Shown piece by piece: positions 1-13,800 of a stretch of 64,000 nt of DNA (the first letter of the stretch is position 1; each line of letters opens with the position of its first letter). Source of the stretch: Ridgeia piscesae (Eukaryota > Annelida > Polychaeta > Sabellida > Siboglinidae); the NCBI GenBank assembly GCA_025642075.2, contig JAODUO010000050.1, positions 277,501 to 341,500 on the forward strand, given 5' to 3'. Under the pieces are notes generated by a model. It searched no databases. It saw only the letters and a list, made by a program, of their open reading frames with translations, and had not been told where the DNA came from. The position numbers and the translations under genes are program-made.

Positions 1-315
1 CCGTCGGATATTGATGACGTAACGTCCGTCGACATGTGTTAGTTACTAGTTAAACGTATGAATTGTGAACATTCGCAGGAAACGATGTTTTCGTTCGACG
101 ACCTCATTCGTGAACCTACGGCCTGTGGCTGAGAGATGTGAATGTATGGCCAGTTAGTCATCTTCGTTGCGGGTCTTGTTTTGGTATTTAGGTAAGCTAC
201 ATTTCATCGTTCTAGCCACCATGATGATAATAGTCGTTATTTATCGTGTTGTGTTTCAGCGGCGTAGGAACGGCAGATTTCTGCACCAAGCTTCCGTTGT
301 TTTTTACATCGACGT
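1..315 (+). other. CpG-richer stretch with a possible 68-bp intron
   Basis: CG dinucleotides are denser here than in the following kilobases. GTAAGC at 192 and GTGTTTCAG ending at 259 would bound a 68-bp intron. All three frames before 192 contain stops, so any transcript would be non-coding here. It could be a 5' UTR exon of the betaglycan-like gene, but this is speculative. Confidence 0.2.
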
Positions 316-504
316 TCACGCGTAGCGGTTTGGTAAAATTTCATTTAGGCGCAGGCAGCGACCATGACATCGCCGTTCACCCACTAACACAGTGCACATA
401 GGCCATTGGTAATCCGGCTTGTCGCGGCAATAACAACACGTCAAAGGGTCGCCTGGTCCTAGGGCCTTCCTAACTGTTGGCGTACCTCTATTAATATTAT
501 ACAA
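316..504 (-). CDS. Short cysteine-rich minus-strand frame, uncertain
   Basis: A 62-codon frame with the spacing DPLTCCYCRDKPDYQWPMC and RRCHGRC. Closely spaced Cys/His could suggest a zinc-binding fragment, but the pattern fits no family I can name and no splice site was found. It sits in the CpG-richer first 500 bases. Confidence 0.12.
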   Translation of the reverse strand: MYNINRGTPTVRKALGPGDPLTCCYCRDKPDYQWPMCTVLVGERRCHGRCLRLNEILPNRYA

Positions 505-1885
505 TTCACAGCAGGTAGTCGTATTATAATACAGACCAGCACAACATTTGCATCGCTTGAATTCATTTTAGACTTATGAATTGCTGGTGCTAGAAAACCG
601 TTTGTTGTGTTTTCCCTTTTATTTCTGATCATATATTTGCAAGATTACATAATGTATTACATAACAAATTCATGTTTTTATAATTATGTTGACCCAAATT
701 ACCCGAAATTGTGTATATTGTAAACATTTTAAAATTTAGTGAATACATAATTTTAAATAATAATTGAGACAAATGTTGATATTATTAGTTACATGCTCAA
801 CATTGGTTTGGTTTGTAAATTAAACTAGAAATATACTTCCTGGCAATTCAGTGATTTCGACATATTTTGTGATGATTACCAGTTCAATCTACTACCGTAG
901 AACTGGGTTTGTTTAGCTCCACAGCTGATATACACAGAAATTACTTTCATGTAAATATATTGCTCTTCATAGCTGTGATGTGCTAAAATTTTGACACTAA
1001 TGCAATAGATTGTATAGTTGACATGTGGCGTACTTAATTTGGATTGCATAAGAGTCGGTAAAGAAATGTTAGGCATTGTAATTTTCATGAATGCGGTTCA
1101 TAAAGGTGATATTGTTGTCATTCATGGTGGCGGATATCATAATTATGTAATGTTTAGTGACCAACAAGTATACCAACAGGGAGAGGGTTGTGTTGTGTAA
1201 TATTTTAATTACTTGTAAAAAACAGGATCATTGGTATGAAAACTGCTTGGTGGTTATGAGTTTATTGAATTTCAATAAGTTATTTTTTACTGACAGGATA
1301 AACTTACAGCGTGCTGTTTCAGGTTCCAGCTTTTGAATCGGCAAAGAAATTATTACAAAATAACAAATGGGTTGATTCAGTTATCAATACTCATAAATGC
1401 ACGCCTTACTTCTGGAAATAAATTTTCTTTTATATTTCTAACATTCACAAATTCCACTATTTATGTCAGGAATGGATATTTGTTCATTTACTTGAAAATA
1501 AGTTTAAGGAATGTTTTTTCTCACTATTTTAAGTGAGGCTTTTAGTGAGCAGCGTTTCCAAATTCACCAACTTACCCTTTTGCAGATATATTTTAGTTTT
1601 ACCATTGGGTAGTTAAGACAGTTATATCAACAGTGTTCTAGATTGATACCCTGTCATTAATGGTTATCTGTTTATATCTGGTTATAGTTTCCACAAAAAA
1701 CCTTCCAGAATATGCCTAAATGTAAATATGTTGTAATGTTTTGAACTTTTGATGGGCCAGTTCAAATCCAATATGACCAATTCTTATGTAATCCAAATTG
1801 ATGTAATATTATATAATGTTATTGATTTATATAAATTACATTGGCAATTAACCTTTTTTCCTAGTTATACTGCTGAGGCACAGCA
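505..1885. other. AT-rich DNA, nothing recognised
   Basis: No repeat, coding or RNA signal beyond chance frames was seen. Confidence 0.6.
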
Positions 1886-2009
1886 TTATGGAGAGACCAA
1901 TCCACCCGACATTTGGATGGGTTGAAATATGGGTGGATGGGTAAAAATGAAGTTTGAGCAAAAAAACAAAGGTCTTCCAAAACCATATATATATTGTCAG
2001 TTATAATAA

Positions 2010-2108
2010 TAGTTAACATATTTCTTATGTAGCGCCCCATCCAAATAATTGTTCTGGGGTGCTTTACAATGATTATTCCTAAAATAATGATAATAAAAAT
2101 ACATATTA

Positions 2109-2159
<51 letters not shown>

Positions 2160-2410
2160 ATACTAAAAAGTTAATACAATACTACTTTGATAAAATGTGG
2201 ATATGCTAATAAAACAAATATAATTCTTTAAAATACCGACTTAAATTGGCACAAAACTACACACTATTAAAAATGAATAAATAAGTAAAATAGTGTAAAT
2301 ATGTAGTAAATAAAAATAAATATTATAAATATATACTAATTAAAATAATAAATAAATGTATGAATAGTTGACCCATTAACTGTGATCACAGACTGTCAAA
2401 ATAATAATAT
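2010..2410 (+). mobile_element. AT-rich insertion inside the first family A copy
   Basis: About 400 bp interrupt the element, flanked on both sides by ATAATAAT, a possible 8-bp target duplication (weak, since the region is AT-rich). It contains GTAGCGCCCCATCC, AATTGTTCTGGGGTGCTTTACA and a TA microsatellite. A related stretch lies at 34558-34640. Confidence 0.45.
2110..2156. repeat. TA microsatellite
   Basis: About 23 uninterrupted TA units inside the insertion at 2010-2410. Confidence 0.95.
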
Positions 2411-2551
2411 ATGTCTCAAAGGTGAGCGTAAATGGTGTCACTTATGTGTTGTAGTCCATTTCAGGTCATCAGATGCATTTAACAGTTGACATCCACGTGT
2501 CCACCAAAACATGTTTGACAGGCAAAAATTTGGTCCTGCATAAAGCCCTGG

Positions 2552-4619
2552 GCTAACAGTTGAGGAAATGCCAAATTAAACTATAAAACATGTTCACACC
2601 TCAACACCAACACATGACATGTCACCTGCTTCAACTTTACAAATAACAGTTCTTGGAAAGGTCATGTAGTTTACCTGGTGTATTGGTATTAGATTCATTG
2701 GTTAGATATGCCAGTGATTATTAAGAAGTACTTATTCAAGCATTGAGCACCACATCAGTTAAAAACTAAAGCATAATTGGTTGCGTAGTGTATCAGCTCA
2801 GTGATAATTATTTCAACACATCTGCGATTAAATTTTAACTTGTTTGAACGGGGGTGGTGTCTGAGTAGGTAACTAAAATATGTACCAGAAATGTAGGTAG
2901 AGTTAAATTTATTAGGCTGATCATGACATTGGGAATTTGTAAGATTTTCATAATTGGTCATCGGTTTGGCTAGGTAATTGATTGGTCTGTGGACAGTCAT
3001 TATAAGGTTTGTACTTTGATTGCTAGGTGAGCTGATATGATCCATCAATGGAGATTGAAATGGTGTGGTGGTTATGGAATAGAAATTATAAAATCTAATA
3101 AATTTGAAGGTCTGAGTTCAGTAGTGTTCCACCAATCGACTGCCATTATCGGTTTCAGAACTTGGGTAATTTCATTTGAGCCTGTGGCTGTCTTTCAGAA
3201 TAGACAGTACGAGCTATAGGTCCTATATCTACTGTCAGTGCCAGGGGGTGTTGGTGTAAACTGTACAAGACTCAATCAAGTGTTTGCGTCTCCACGGAGC
3301 TTGCAACTGTTGAGTTTAGTGGGACGTGCGTGTGTATGTAGACCACCGCAGTCGGCAGAAATTCCTCACCCCGTTTCTTCTCATCTGTCGCTGTGACACA
3401 CAAAACCCGACACCCGATCCGGTTGTTTTCTGGGTCATGCATGTAAGCGGTTGCTGCGCGTAATAACATGTCATCACACTCGTTATTGCAGTTATCCTTA
3501 GACTGGACCATTCAGATGCTGATTGGGCGAACAAAACCGGCTTTCTTGATGTTCATCAGTGCGTTCACAATAGACGCATATCTGCGTGTGTCACTGAACC
3601 TGTATTCAAACACCAGGTGCTTAGGGGACAGGCAAGGGCGCGATATTAAGACACCCTCCAGTGACTTTGTTACTCAATTGCGTCAACACTTCGGAGTAAG
3701 TGGTAACCGTCTTTTTCAGGCACTGACCAGTTGTTAGTGGGGTGGGTGAATGACATCCCAGGAATCTACTGTTGCTCTAATCATTGCATGTCCTGGTAAT
3801 TGTCTGGTGCATACCAGAGTTTATGCACAACCTGGAGAGGGATCAGATTTCTGTTGGCGTTCTCCCTCCGACTCTATATGGATGGGTCTTTGCTGGACCG
3901 TTGTGGATGATGAATGCGTCTGTCAAAGGAATCGTAACTGCACTCTCAGTGGTATGCAGCCATGTTCTGCGATAATTTCCTAGCTACTACGGTATGCAGC
4001 ATGTGCGTGTTTTGAATGGTGCATTTCGGGAGATTGTGTGTGGACTGCATGCCATACTCGTTTGTTTGCAAACAATCAGTGTAAAAAATAGTTTTTTTAA
4101 AAACAACAGGTTGAATCGGTTTGCGGCAACTAGAATAATAAGTGTGAAACAAGGTCACGTAAACAAATTTTAATAGTAAGTGAATATAGGAGTTATTTTA
4201 TATTGTCATGAGTGGTACACTGTGTTCTTAATTTATTAATGTTTACAATAAATTTTTTGTTCGTTGTAATGTGCATATCTTAAACGTCCAGAGATTTTTA
4301 ATTTTACGATCACAACCATGTAAACACCAACTGTTATATGTAAATACCAACAGTTATATGTAAACTGACTAAGATTCTTGTCCCATTGCCAACAGTGCTC
4401 TGTGAATTCTAGTGAAGATGTCATTAATAACAAAGTGGTAATATTATTGGTATGTCATGTAGGATGCAGAAAATGACACATTTCAGTCAACCTATTAAAT
4501 GTGATCTGGTGACAAAAACATCAATCAATGACACCTAATTTTAGAAATAATTAACAATCTTTAACAAGCAGTCAGACATTATATCATTAAAGTGTAATTG
4601 AAACTATTAATATATTTTT
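2552..4619. other. No gene recognised
   Basis: Unique sequence with short chance frames. A 21-bp near-duplicate (ACCAACTGTTATATGTAAAT type) lies at about 4326-4370. Confidence 0.6.
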
Positions 4620-4860
4620 TATGTAGAGACCCATCTACCCGACATTTGGACGGGTAAAAACGAATATGGAAGGGTAGAAATATGGTGGACGGGTACACAA
4701 ATTTAGGAGCAAAAAAGGTCTTCCAAAACATTATGCCTTGAAAGTGAGTGAAAATTGTGTCACATATATGTGTGTTTGTAGTCCATTTCAGGTCATCAGA
4801 CACGTGTGTCCACCAAAACATGTGTGACTGGCAATAATTTTACCCTGCATAAAGCCCTGG
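4620..4860 (+). mobile_element. Dispersed element family A, copy 2
   Basis: A 241-bp copy from ATGTAGAGACCCATC to CTGCATAAAGCCCTGG. It has the internal GGACGGGTAAAAA and GGTGGACGGGTA motifs, GGTCTTCCAAAAC, GTAGTCCATTTCAGGTCATC and CCACCAAAACATGTGTGA. No coding capacity, no poly(A) and no obvious terminal inverted repeat. It looks like a non-autonomous element of unknown class. Confidence 0.8.
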
Positions 4861-7800
4861 TATACACATACTATGCATAAATTTATGTTACAACTTACAA
4901 GCATAAAGAAATATAGACGAGTCTAAATCTATGCAGTCCATAAATGTTTGCATAACCAGTTATTAATGATTATATAAACAAGTGGGCCACGTGAGCCCAT
5001 AAACTATGTTAAACTATGTTATTATGCAATAAGTACTTACTAGTGACTCACTTACTTATACTCGTAGCATGAATGAAAATGTATTTGGGCCAAGGTCTGC
5101 TATTGGCCAAGATAATATCTTTCTGGACCAGCGGAATTTTTTTTCTCAATTGTCACGTGGTGCCATTGATCACCAAAGTCTCATGTTATTAATTAAAACA
5201 ACCTGGCGCCAAAGGTTGGCAGGTTGACAGTTAATCACATTGAGGTTGAGTGACATGACGAAGCCGATCTTAAATTCTCATTATTGTTCTTATTTATTAT
5301 TGTTTGTTGTGAGGGGCCTGTGGTGTAAGTATCCAGCAAGCGCTGGCAAGCTGACAGCGTGTCAACGCGGCAGTTTACCAGTGCAAAAAGGCACAACAAA
5401 CTGATGCATCACCCGCAGGTGTTAATACAGCAATCCATCTTTCCCGGCAGCCGCGCAACCAAAGTTTGAATGCTCCACACTGTCCGCTTTTGTATATGTG
5501 CATATATTACCGATCATAATTGTTTATCAGTTTGTGTGCGTGAATCATGCCCTACATGCAGGCCTTTGTCAGGTGGTTTTATAGCTTGGATGGCTCGTCC
5601 ATCAGAATATCCCAATTATACACACTGGCCCCGTTTTTATTATGCACAATGAAATGCATCGGATAGTTATTGACAGCAGTGTTGGTCGGCGTACAATCCG
5701 CCGTACACAGCGATTTAAGGATTTTCAGTTAAATTGATTTTTCAAGTTTGGCGCCAGTGCCAGCTGTTGCTTATTGCATGGGAGGAACTTCTGGGAGTAA
5801 TCGGAATTAATTCCCCTCAAATGAGTCGTCCCTGGTCGCATTAGCAGAAAGTGGGTAGTACCCAGAGCAAATGCCGCAAATCAGGATTTGTCGGAGGTTT
5901 GTGAATTTTAATTAAATCTGGAAAGCGTCCCCTGCAGGGACATAAAAACAGGTGCATTGTGGGCATCTGCAGGCGGAGATGGATCGGAAAAACATCTGTT
6001 TGGGTGGAATGCGGTGCCCTGTGGGAGCCGAGGGGATTAGAGGGGTGGTTTGCAAAAACTGTGTGCCCTGATTAAAGTACTATCCCACAATCTGCCGTTT
6101 CCCTGGTGAGTGGGTCCTGGGATCTGCTGTTTCCCGTGTGACTGTGTTATGCGATTCTGTATGTGGGCAACGGAATCGCAGGCCTTTGGTGGTGAATAAA
6201 AAATGGGTTGTACACTGTAGTTGTAAATAAATTATAAAGTTTGTTGTCGACATAAAAACTGTAGAATATTTTCGTTTATGTTGTAGTTTTATCATTTAGT
6301 ATCTTCTATGATAATTATGCATGTGTTGTATAACTTTAAAAATGGTTGTAATCTTCTCAATCTAAGCAAATTTGCTGTAGGTTACAAATGCGGTCATCAA
6401 AGTTAGTGCTAACTATTAAGTTGGCCAAATTGGCTATTGACGTTCCCTAAAAACATTGAAAACAACATTCATATAGCCAAAATGGTTATTAAAATAAAAC
6501 AGACACGGTAAGAGTGACACAGGGCGAGTGTGAACTAGTACTTGATAGTGACACTGACATCTCATGGCAACACAGCAGAGATTTTGTGTGGTTAACGTGT
6601 CCTACTCTGATGTCGACAGGAAGTAGAGGAAATCTGTCCCAGACATGGTTCAGATGTTGCGGGTCTATTTCTGTGATCGCAATTGTCTTTGATTCTGTTT
6701 CCGCGGATTTGACACAACTCTGTTTTGGTTGTTATTGCTGACGTAACCGGTAATTTGTCATGCTTGTTTGTCGGCTGTGTGGGGATGTGTTATGCTAATA
6801 TTATTGCACAGTTGCATGTGAACATGAATATAGATGGCTGGGTTAGCGGACGTATGTCATGTGTTTGTTAAATTATATGACTCTAGCCATTATTAAAAAA
6901 AGTCACAAGACACGTTCTACTCATACAGGTCAATTTACTGAATTTAGACATCAGTTGTAGTAGAGTTACGCAAACTGATTTATTGAACTGTTTAAATTTC
7001 ATAAGTTGTGAGGTTGATGTCACAGATATATGGGTGAGCACTGAGCAATGATTAGTAGATGAATTGTAAAAAAAGTTTGACTGCACAGCAAAATTTCTTG
7101 GATTTTTTTGATTTTCAAGAAGAACTGTAGTCACGAGTTAATGATCGTGCACTCTCAAATGCATTGACCCTATAACAAATTACATGCACCGATGCTTTCA
7201 ATACATATCAGATCAACCTGTACAATTTGCATTCAGATATTCATCTTCATGTTACAAATGTCAAACTAGCTGCACATTTGAATGACCTGTTTTTTAGAAT
7301 GCTGGAAATGTCGGCAGTGCTCTCCCGTTGATGACAGAGGGCAAGTCATAGTGTTGTGTTCTGCTCTATTGTACTTTTAGGGCGTTGACACAAACAAATT
7401 CTTTTTTGGCATAGAATGTGATATCTTTGCGGTTAGGTTATTTGCATGTTCCTGGACAGTTTGTGATGTGAATCGTTTCTAGGACGGCATCGGTTTCCAT
7501 AATTTTGTTTCTGATACTTGTAGCAGTTGGCGTCTTGCATGCGTATACTTTTCCTGTAGAGTAGTTGACCCCGTCCTCTCAGTGAGTCGACCATTAAGAA
7601 ACATGACAGCGAATAAGCGATCTGTCCCTGATGAGCTACACAGCAATAGTGGGCCAAAGTACACCCAATACTTCCATCTGTGATTCATTGACTCATATGC
7701 TGGTGTATAATGTATATATACGGTAATACGAGCTGTTCGGAGAGTGATTTATTTTGGCTGTGTTTAAAGCATGCCGAGTAACATTGCATTCATCTGTGCA

Positions 7801-10800
7801 AGACACCATTGCCTTTTTGGCATTGACATAAACATATCTATAGCAGGTCAATAGAGGATATTAACCCAGCAGTTCATTCATAACATATAAAAGGACATTT
7901 TTCTCTATGTGCACATTCTTCTGATTACATCTCCGAATGCAGCCATCCTTAAAGTGCTGCAAACGGATTTTAGAACAGTGCACATAACTTGACACAGATA
8001 TGTTGCATTATTAATCGCAAGAGCCTATCAATACCCGCGCGTGTCAACGTGTGCTCAGCCACTGTTAACTAGTGTGTGTTTACATGTTAACTGAGAGACC
8101 GCCCAATTCCACTCAGTGACCTTCACCTTGCCTCGACCCAGGTGCCTGGATCAGATTGGTTCCTAGAAGTGCTTATTGTTCTTCTGGACCCTGGACCATG
8201 GTCGCTTGCTGCAAACTGCTGCGTGGTCCGATTTGTAAATTACTGATAACGCTCGTGAAACAGGTTATTCTGTACGCCCATAAAATGAAGCTGTGCTGTC
8301 CAAACGGCACTTTACGTTGTCAAATTTTCGGTGCAGTGTAATAAAATTGAGTATGACTGATGGTTGCCATTGATTGCAATATTCGGGCCCCGGAATATCC
8401 GAGCGTTTCCTTTGCGGCTGCATCCTGAACTATGAACTCTGAACTCTGGGCCATGCGAGCCACTTAATATTTCATGCCTGTGCAGTGTGCAGGCTTTGAC
8501 AAACTGATTCGGCTAAAAACTCAACGGTCTGATCTGTTTTTAAACTGCGTCTCTCGACTCAATGGGAGAGGGATTCTATATATGCACCCAGCACGTGTGT
8601 GGACGAGGCCAGTGAATGTGTGAACGTAGTGCTTTTTACTAGCAGCAAAATATCAGGGTTGTCGTCGCCTTTTTATGGGCATGTCGTGAAATTGGACTGA
8701 AATGCATGAGCACTCTGCGTGTGCCGTGGCGCTTTGCGACAATGGCAGAATAAGCTGAGGAGAAAGACACTGAATCAGCAACATTTTGTGCAAATAGGTG
8801 AGCAATGCTACACATATAGTGGCACACTGGCTACTGGCTAGCTTTGGGCAGTTCACTACTTTAACTCCTGTGTTGCAGGGTCAAACTTTGGGGAAGTTCG
8901 TTCACATAGTCTTTGTGTAGTCATTGCAGCATGGCTTAATGCTTGCCAGATGTTGATATGGTGTTCGATTGAACAGGTCTGCCTGGGAATAAAGCATAAA
9001 GTGCTCCGAGGGAGCAATCCTGAGGATTTTATACTGCAGGCAGCTGTGCTATGAGCAGTTACTTTCACATTTATTTAGCAACCAGGTCTTTACGTTATTG
9101 TAAAACAGTGCAAAAGGCCTCTGTTGGCTGTACTCGCAAACAAGATTATCTGGCAACATTCTAAAGAAAACGGTTACCGATAATCAGATTTACAAAGATG
9201 ATGCTTGTGTTACCGCTGTTTTCTTGTTTATGATTATTTTATGTGAACTTATTGAGATAAATAAACGTTGAAATAGTTTATGAAAACTATTACATGTACT
9301 GAGAAAATGTAGATGTTAATTGTTTCGTGTGTTCCAATTTATGCATCTGGAGTCGTCGAAAACATGAGAACAATATGCCAATTAAACATTTGAAGTGTAA
9401 AACTCAGTTTTCACAAAATAAAGAGAATGCAATCAGCACAAGCACAGGAAGGAGAAGGAAGTGGTGTTTGTGTTATATGTAGACTTTGTAACAGTCCAAA
9501 ATAAACACAACAGCCAGTCTAGGAATGCCTTACCACACCTCTGGGTCAAAGGTCACTTAGACAACATCCTTTAAACCCTTGCAGGCATGTAAGGAAAGAA
9601 ATTGGAGGAGGACAAGAAAATATTTTTTGCCACTGTCATGATCTTTAAATAGGGCATAATGCCTGTCATTCTTTGATTGTTTGCAAGAAAATGTAATTGT
9701 CCATACAGGCAATGCATGAATACATTTTATTGTATATGTTTGTTCAAATAAATTACACAATTTATTTATTATTAACAAATTGAATCCTTGGAATTTTGTG
9801 TGTACTTCAGTCAAATATAGATCAAATCAAACAGTATGCAAGTTGCAAATAATTGCATTAAATGACGCATTTATGATAATAATTGATGCTCCAACACTTG
9901 ATAACCAAATCGTTCACACAATTCAGAACATTTGTATATATTATTATTAAGAGTTAACCCTTTCCATCGTTGTATGTACATGTAAAAAAGTTCACATGAT
10001 TGAGATTGTTCGGCGATGCATCATGGGCTGGGACATTTTTGTTACGGAAATACCAGTCGTGTTCCTATTGTGTGAATTTTTGTGTGCTTTAATTTTCACA
10101 CGGAATGAGCGTCCTGGTGCCCCACCACTGCACTCATAGTATTTATGCACACGACAGTATGGGAACATTATGAAATGCCTCATTATTGCGGTATGCTTTG
10201 AGTTAAAGCACAGCATGGTTTATGGGTGAGTTCGCTGGATGTTGGCGTCGAATGGTTGCCCTCAGACATGTTCTCCAACGATGATGTGTTTACTTGTTAT
10301 TGGTGTGATTTGTGACCTTCCGGCAGGCTGGCTCGGGTCATCCTGCCATTTCCCGATCTTCCCAAGGATTCTGTAGGGCAGGGAACACAAAAGAGGGGGG
10401 CAGGAACTGCTCCAAGGTCAGTCAAGTTCTGGTTGCAGTCAGCGACCGGTTGTGGTTTTATTTCGGCTTCCTGTCATGTGAATAATTAGAAATACGGTAG
10501 CAGTGAGTTTGGTGCATCTGTGTTATTTTCAGCGTGAAAGAACTTTAGTTAGACGTGTCTGGTGGGTGGATCACTCCTCTGTTTGTTGGTGGCTTAATGA
10601 CAGATAGATGCTGTGTGTGTGTAAACAAAGTCTGTCTGGTTTTGGCAACATCAGACGGGCTGTTTGATGGGAGCGTTCATCTTCCATGCACTCTTACGCA
10701 AGCGATGTGACACGCAGCAACGGAATCATCATGTTGCATTGGCTGAAACATGGTTGTTTTGGGGGTTTGGGGAAAATAACAGAGGCACATTCCCTGTGAA

Positions 10801-13800
10801 TCTATCTATCCGTTGTTTGTGATTGTCAGTTTTAGTTAAACTGCTATAATCATTACACCATTCGATACGTATTTGCACTGTATGCTGTTGAAATAAAAAA
10901 CTACTGTTTTTGTCCCATTTATAATTTAAATATACCGCCCGGGTAATGCCATTTATAGACTGCGGCTGTTAAAGCACATGACAGTAGCGGTGCCTAGTGC
11001 TTTACAACGTGTAGATGTCATTGTCAGTGAGATGAACGTGTCAGAAAAAAACCACTGAACATTGAGCAGTGCATTTATCATTGTTCAGACCTTCAGTATT
11101 ATGTTTTGTTAGTGAGAGAGTTATTTTGGGGAGCATAAACATATTTATTGGTAGAAATTTGGGCCATGGAGAAAGAGCTATGTATACTTTATGAATAATC
11201 ATAGTTCACACCTAGTGTTGTTTTTGTCAGTGTATGGACTATTTTTGCAAGCACAAACATAATTATTGGTATACACTGGGTCATGGTGAAAGGAGTATAC
11301 CTTAGAGTGACCTGTAATCCTGTATATTCATAATATTTATGGTAGAGAATTATGGCACACCGACTACAGTGCTGAAGTTATTAAAATAGTTTTTAGAAGG
11401 AAAAGGTTTTACATTAAGTGATACATGTATTTAGGAAAACATGAAACATCTGTTGTAACCATAATCATGTTATTGTACTGTCAGCTCTGTCTAGCACATT
11501 TGTTATGCCAGGTACGAGAGTAGACGTGATCAACAGACACTCAGGAATGGCCTGGGAACACACGATCATGAAACATATCAAATTGTATTCCATTGTTGGT
11601 CTATTTTCATTCTTCAGTCATAAAAACCCCAATCCCCACGTAGGACCACGCAAACATGCTGATATGAACTGAAGAAAGAAGATAGATTTAATCTAAGAAC
11701 ATCTCAATTAAATCGTGTTTTTACATGGCTGGCTTCTGAGCCAATTTTACACCACTCTTGCATCCGTTAATATTAGATTGATTCTGTGAGTAACGATGCA
11801 CAGGTCACATGACTTGTTATTGACCTTTGTTTGTGTTATTCGGCTGTATACATTATTAATCCCCGTCCAGTGATTCTGGGAAATCTGTTTTTAATAGCGT
11901 TGTTGCGTTGTTACCAGGTGAATGTTTACCGAGTTGCTATTGAGGTCGTGACTTTGTGTGACCTTCACCTTCCTAGCTCCAGGTGTCAAGTTCGTCCCTA
12001 GACGCAAGAAATGCTTTTTTTGCGATCAATACATCTAACGAGGCTCCGTTTGTGTAATAATTTGCAGTGCACATAGGCCTCTTAGTTCAGTAAAAACAGG
12101 AAGGTTTTTTATCAGCCTCGCTTTTTTGTGATTCCTGCAGTGCTTCAGTTTGTGTGGAATTGGTATGTTTGGAACATTGTTTTAGTGTCTATTATTATTG
12201 CTACAATGAAATAATGATCACAGACAGACCGCTGTTAAAAATAATTAATATAAAATGTTAAATCATTGGTGTTGCTGTCTGTACATTAACGTCATCGACT
12301 CAAATTCCCAATTAAGAATTACAAGTATTGTAAAGTAGTTATAACATTTTTTATTATTGTTATTATTTATTTAACTTTTAGCAAATTTTATGAACTTTTT
12401 AGCTATAAAATTAACAATGTTTTGATCATATAATATTCATTTTACTTTTTTTAATAATTTTAATCACTTACGTATTTATTAACTAATTTTACTTATTTAT
12501 TTTAATCACTATAACGGTCGGGTTGGAAATGGCCCGAGCGAAACGGACATGATTTATTATGTCAGCAATGCTAAATTGCAAATAAAATAATAGTGTGGAT
12601 TAATTGTACTATGCTATGAGGGATATGTCTAAATACTAGTAATTAGCTAAATATATTCCATGCAAGATCATAAAAAAATGCAGTTATCCAAGTGGGGAAT
12701 GAGAAGGGCGTGACAAAAAAAAAATGTTCGGATGTTTTCCGTGCACTGAATCTTGGCCGTTCTGTGCTGGCTGCAGGTTTTGTAGAGGGCAGCACTGCCC
12801 CGTCAGTGGATTAAATCAAGGTATGCTTTGTGCAGACACCAACGTGGCGGTTCTCGCCACACAGGTGTCACAGGTGCCAGGTTGCTATGTCAGTGCACCT
12901 GTAGCATTGTTGTTATTGGCACAGTCCCCGGGGTAAGGGAAAATATCAAAGTTTGCATCGATATTCATTGTGGGTGAAAGTTAGCATTTTTCCAAGGAAA
13001 CTTAAACCTTCATGATGCGATTGGCAGTATATGTGATATTATGGATAGATACATTATATGAATAATCGTTATGATGCCACAAATTAAGACTCCATGTATG
13101 AATAATTTTATATAAAATGTTTTTGCTTAGAAGATGTAATCGTCTAGTTCGTAGAGTTGGCTTTAGAATGGTTCCCTGGTATGTGTTGTACTGTGAATCT
13201 GAATCGTTGGTAAAAGAATTCACTGTAAAAATATAGACTAGTTCATAACTTCATAACATGCATTTCATGGTATTATCTGTCCACCATCTAGCAAACAATT
13301 TTTGCAAAGTATTATTTGTTAAAAAGTATAATTTCCATTCCTACATATTCCTGATTTTGGTGCATTATGAATCACTGGACGCTAAAATGCACTATGAAAA
13401 ATATCTGCTTACTTACATGGTGCAAATTTTGTAGAGCACCATTGAGTGAATTGGCCTTGGGTTGCCAGACCCATCCCTGCTCGTGAAAACCGACCCAGAA
13501 CTGGTGGATTTGTTTTCGGGAGGAGGAGATATCTCGAGCACAGGCATTATTGGCGGTGTCCAGCAATGGGCACACGGATTGTCATGGGAAACTATTTCCT
13601 TACAGCTGTCCCCACTGGTACTGCAGACTTACTAGTGTCAGTACTGATTTCGCGAGAGGTCAACTTGATTCTCCGGTGTTGACATTTAAGCCAGCTGCAC
13701 TGTCCACCACGCCTAGGAGAGCCTAGCAGAGTTGAGCCGTTTTTTACGAGGCATTTGGAGGGAGCGCGAGAATATACAGCTGGCCAGTCCATTGGCTCCA

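Larger units (their letters stand above)
1886..2551 (+). mobile_element. Dispersed element family A, copy 1, split by an insertion
   Basis: The left part (1886-2008) carries the family start (TTATGGAGAGACC), the GGATGGGT and GTGGATGGGTAAAAA motifs and GGTCTTCCAAAACC. The right part (about 2411-2551) carries GGTGTCAC, GTAGTCCATTTCAGGTCATC, CACGTGTCCACCAAAACATG and the end CTGCATAAAGCCCTGG. Both parts align end to end with the intact copies at 4620 and 15952. The material between (about 2010-2410) is a separate insertion. Confidence 0.8.
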
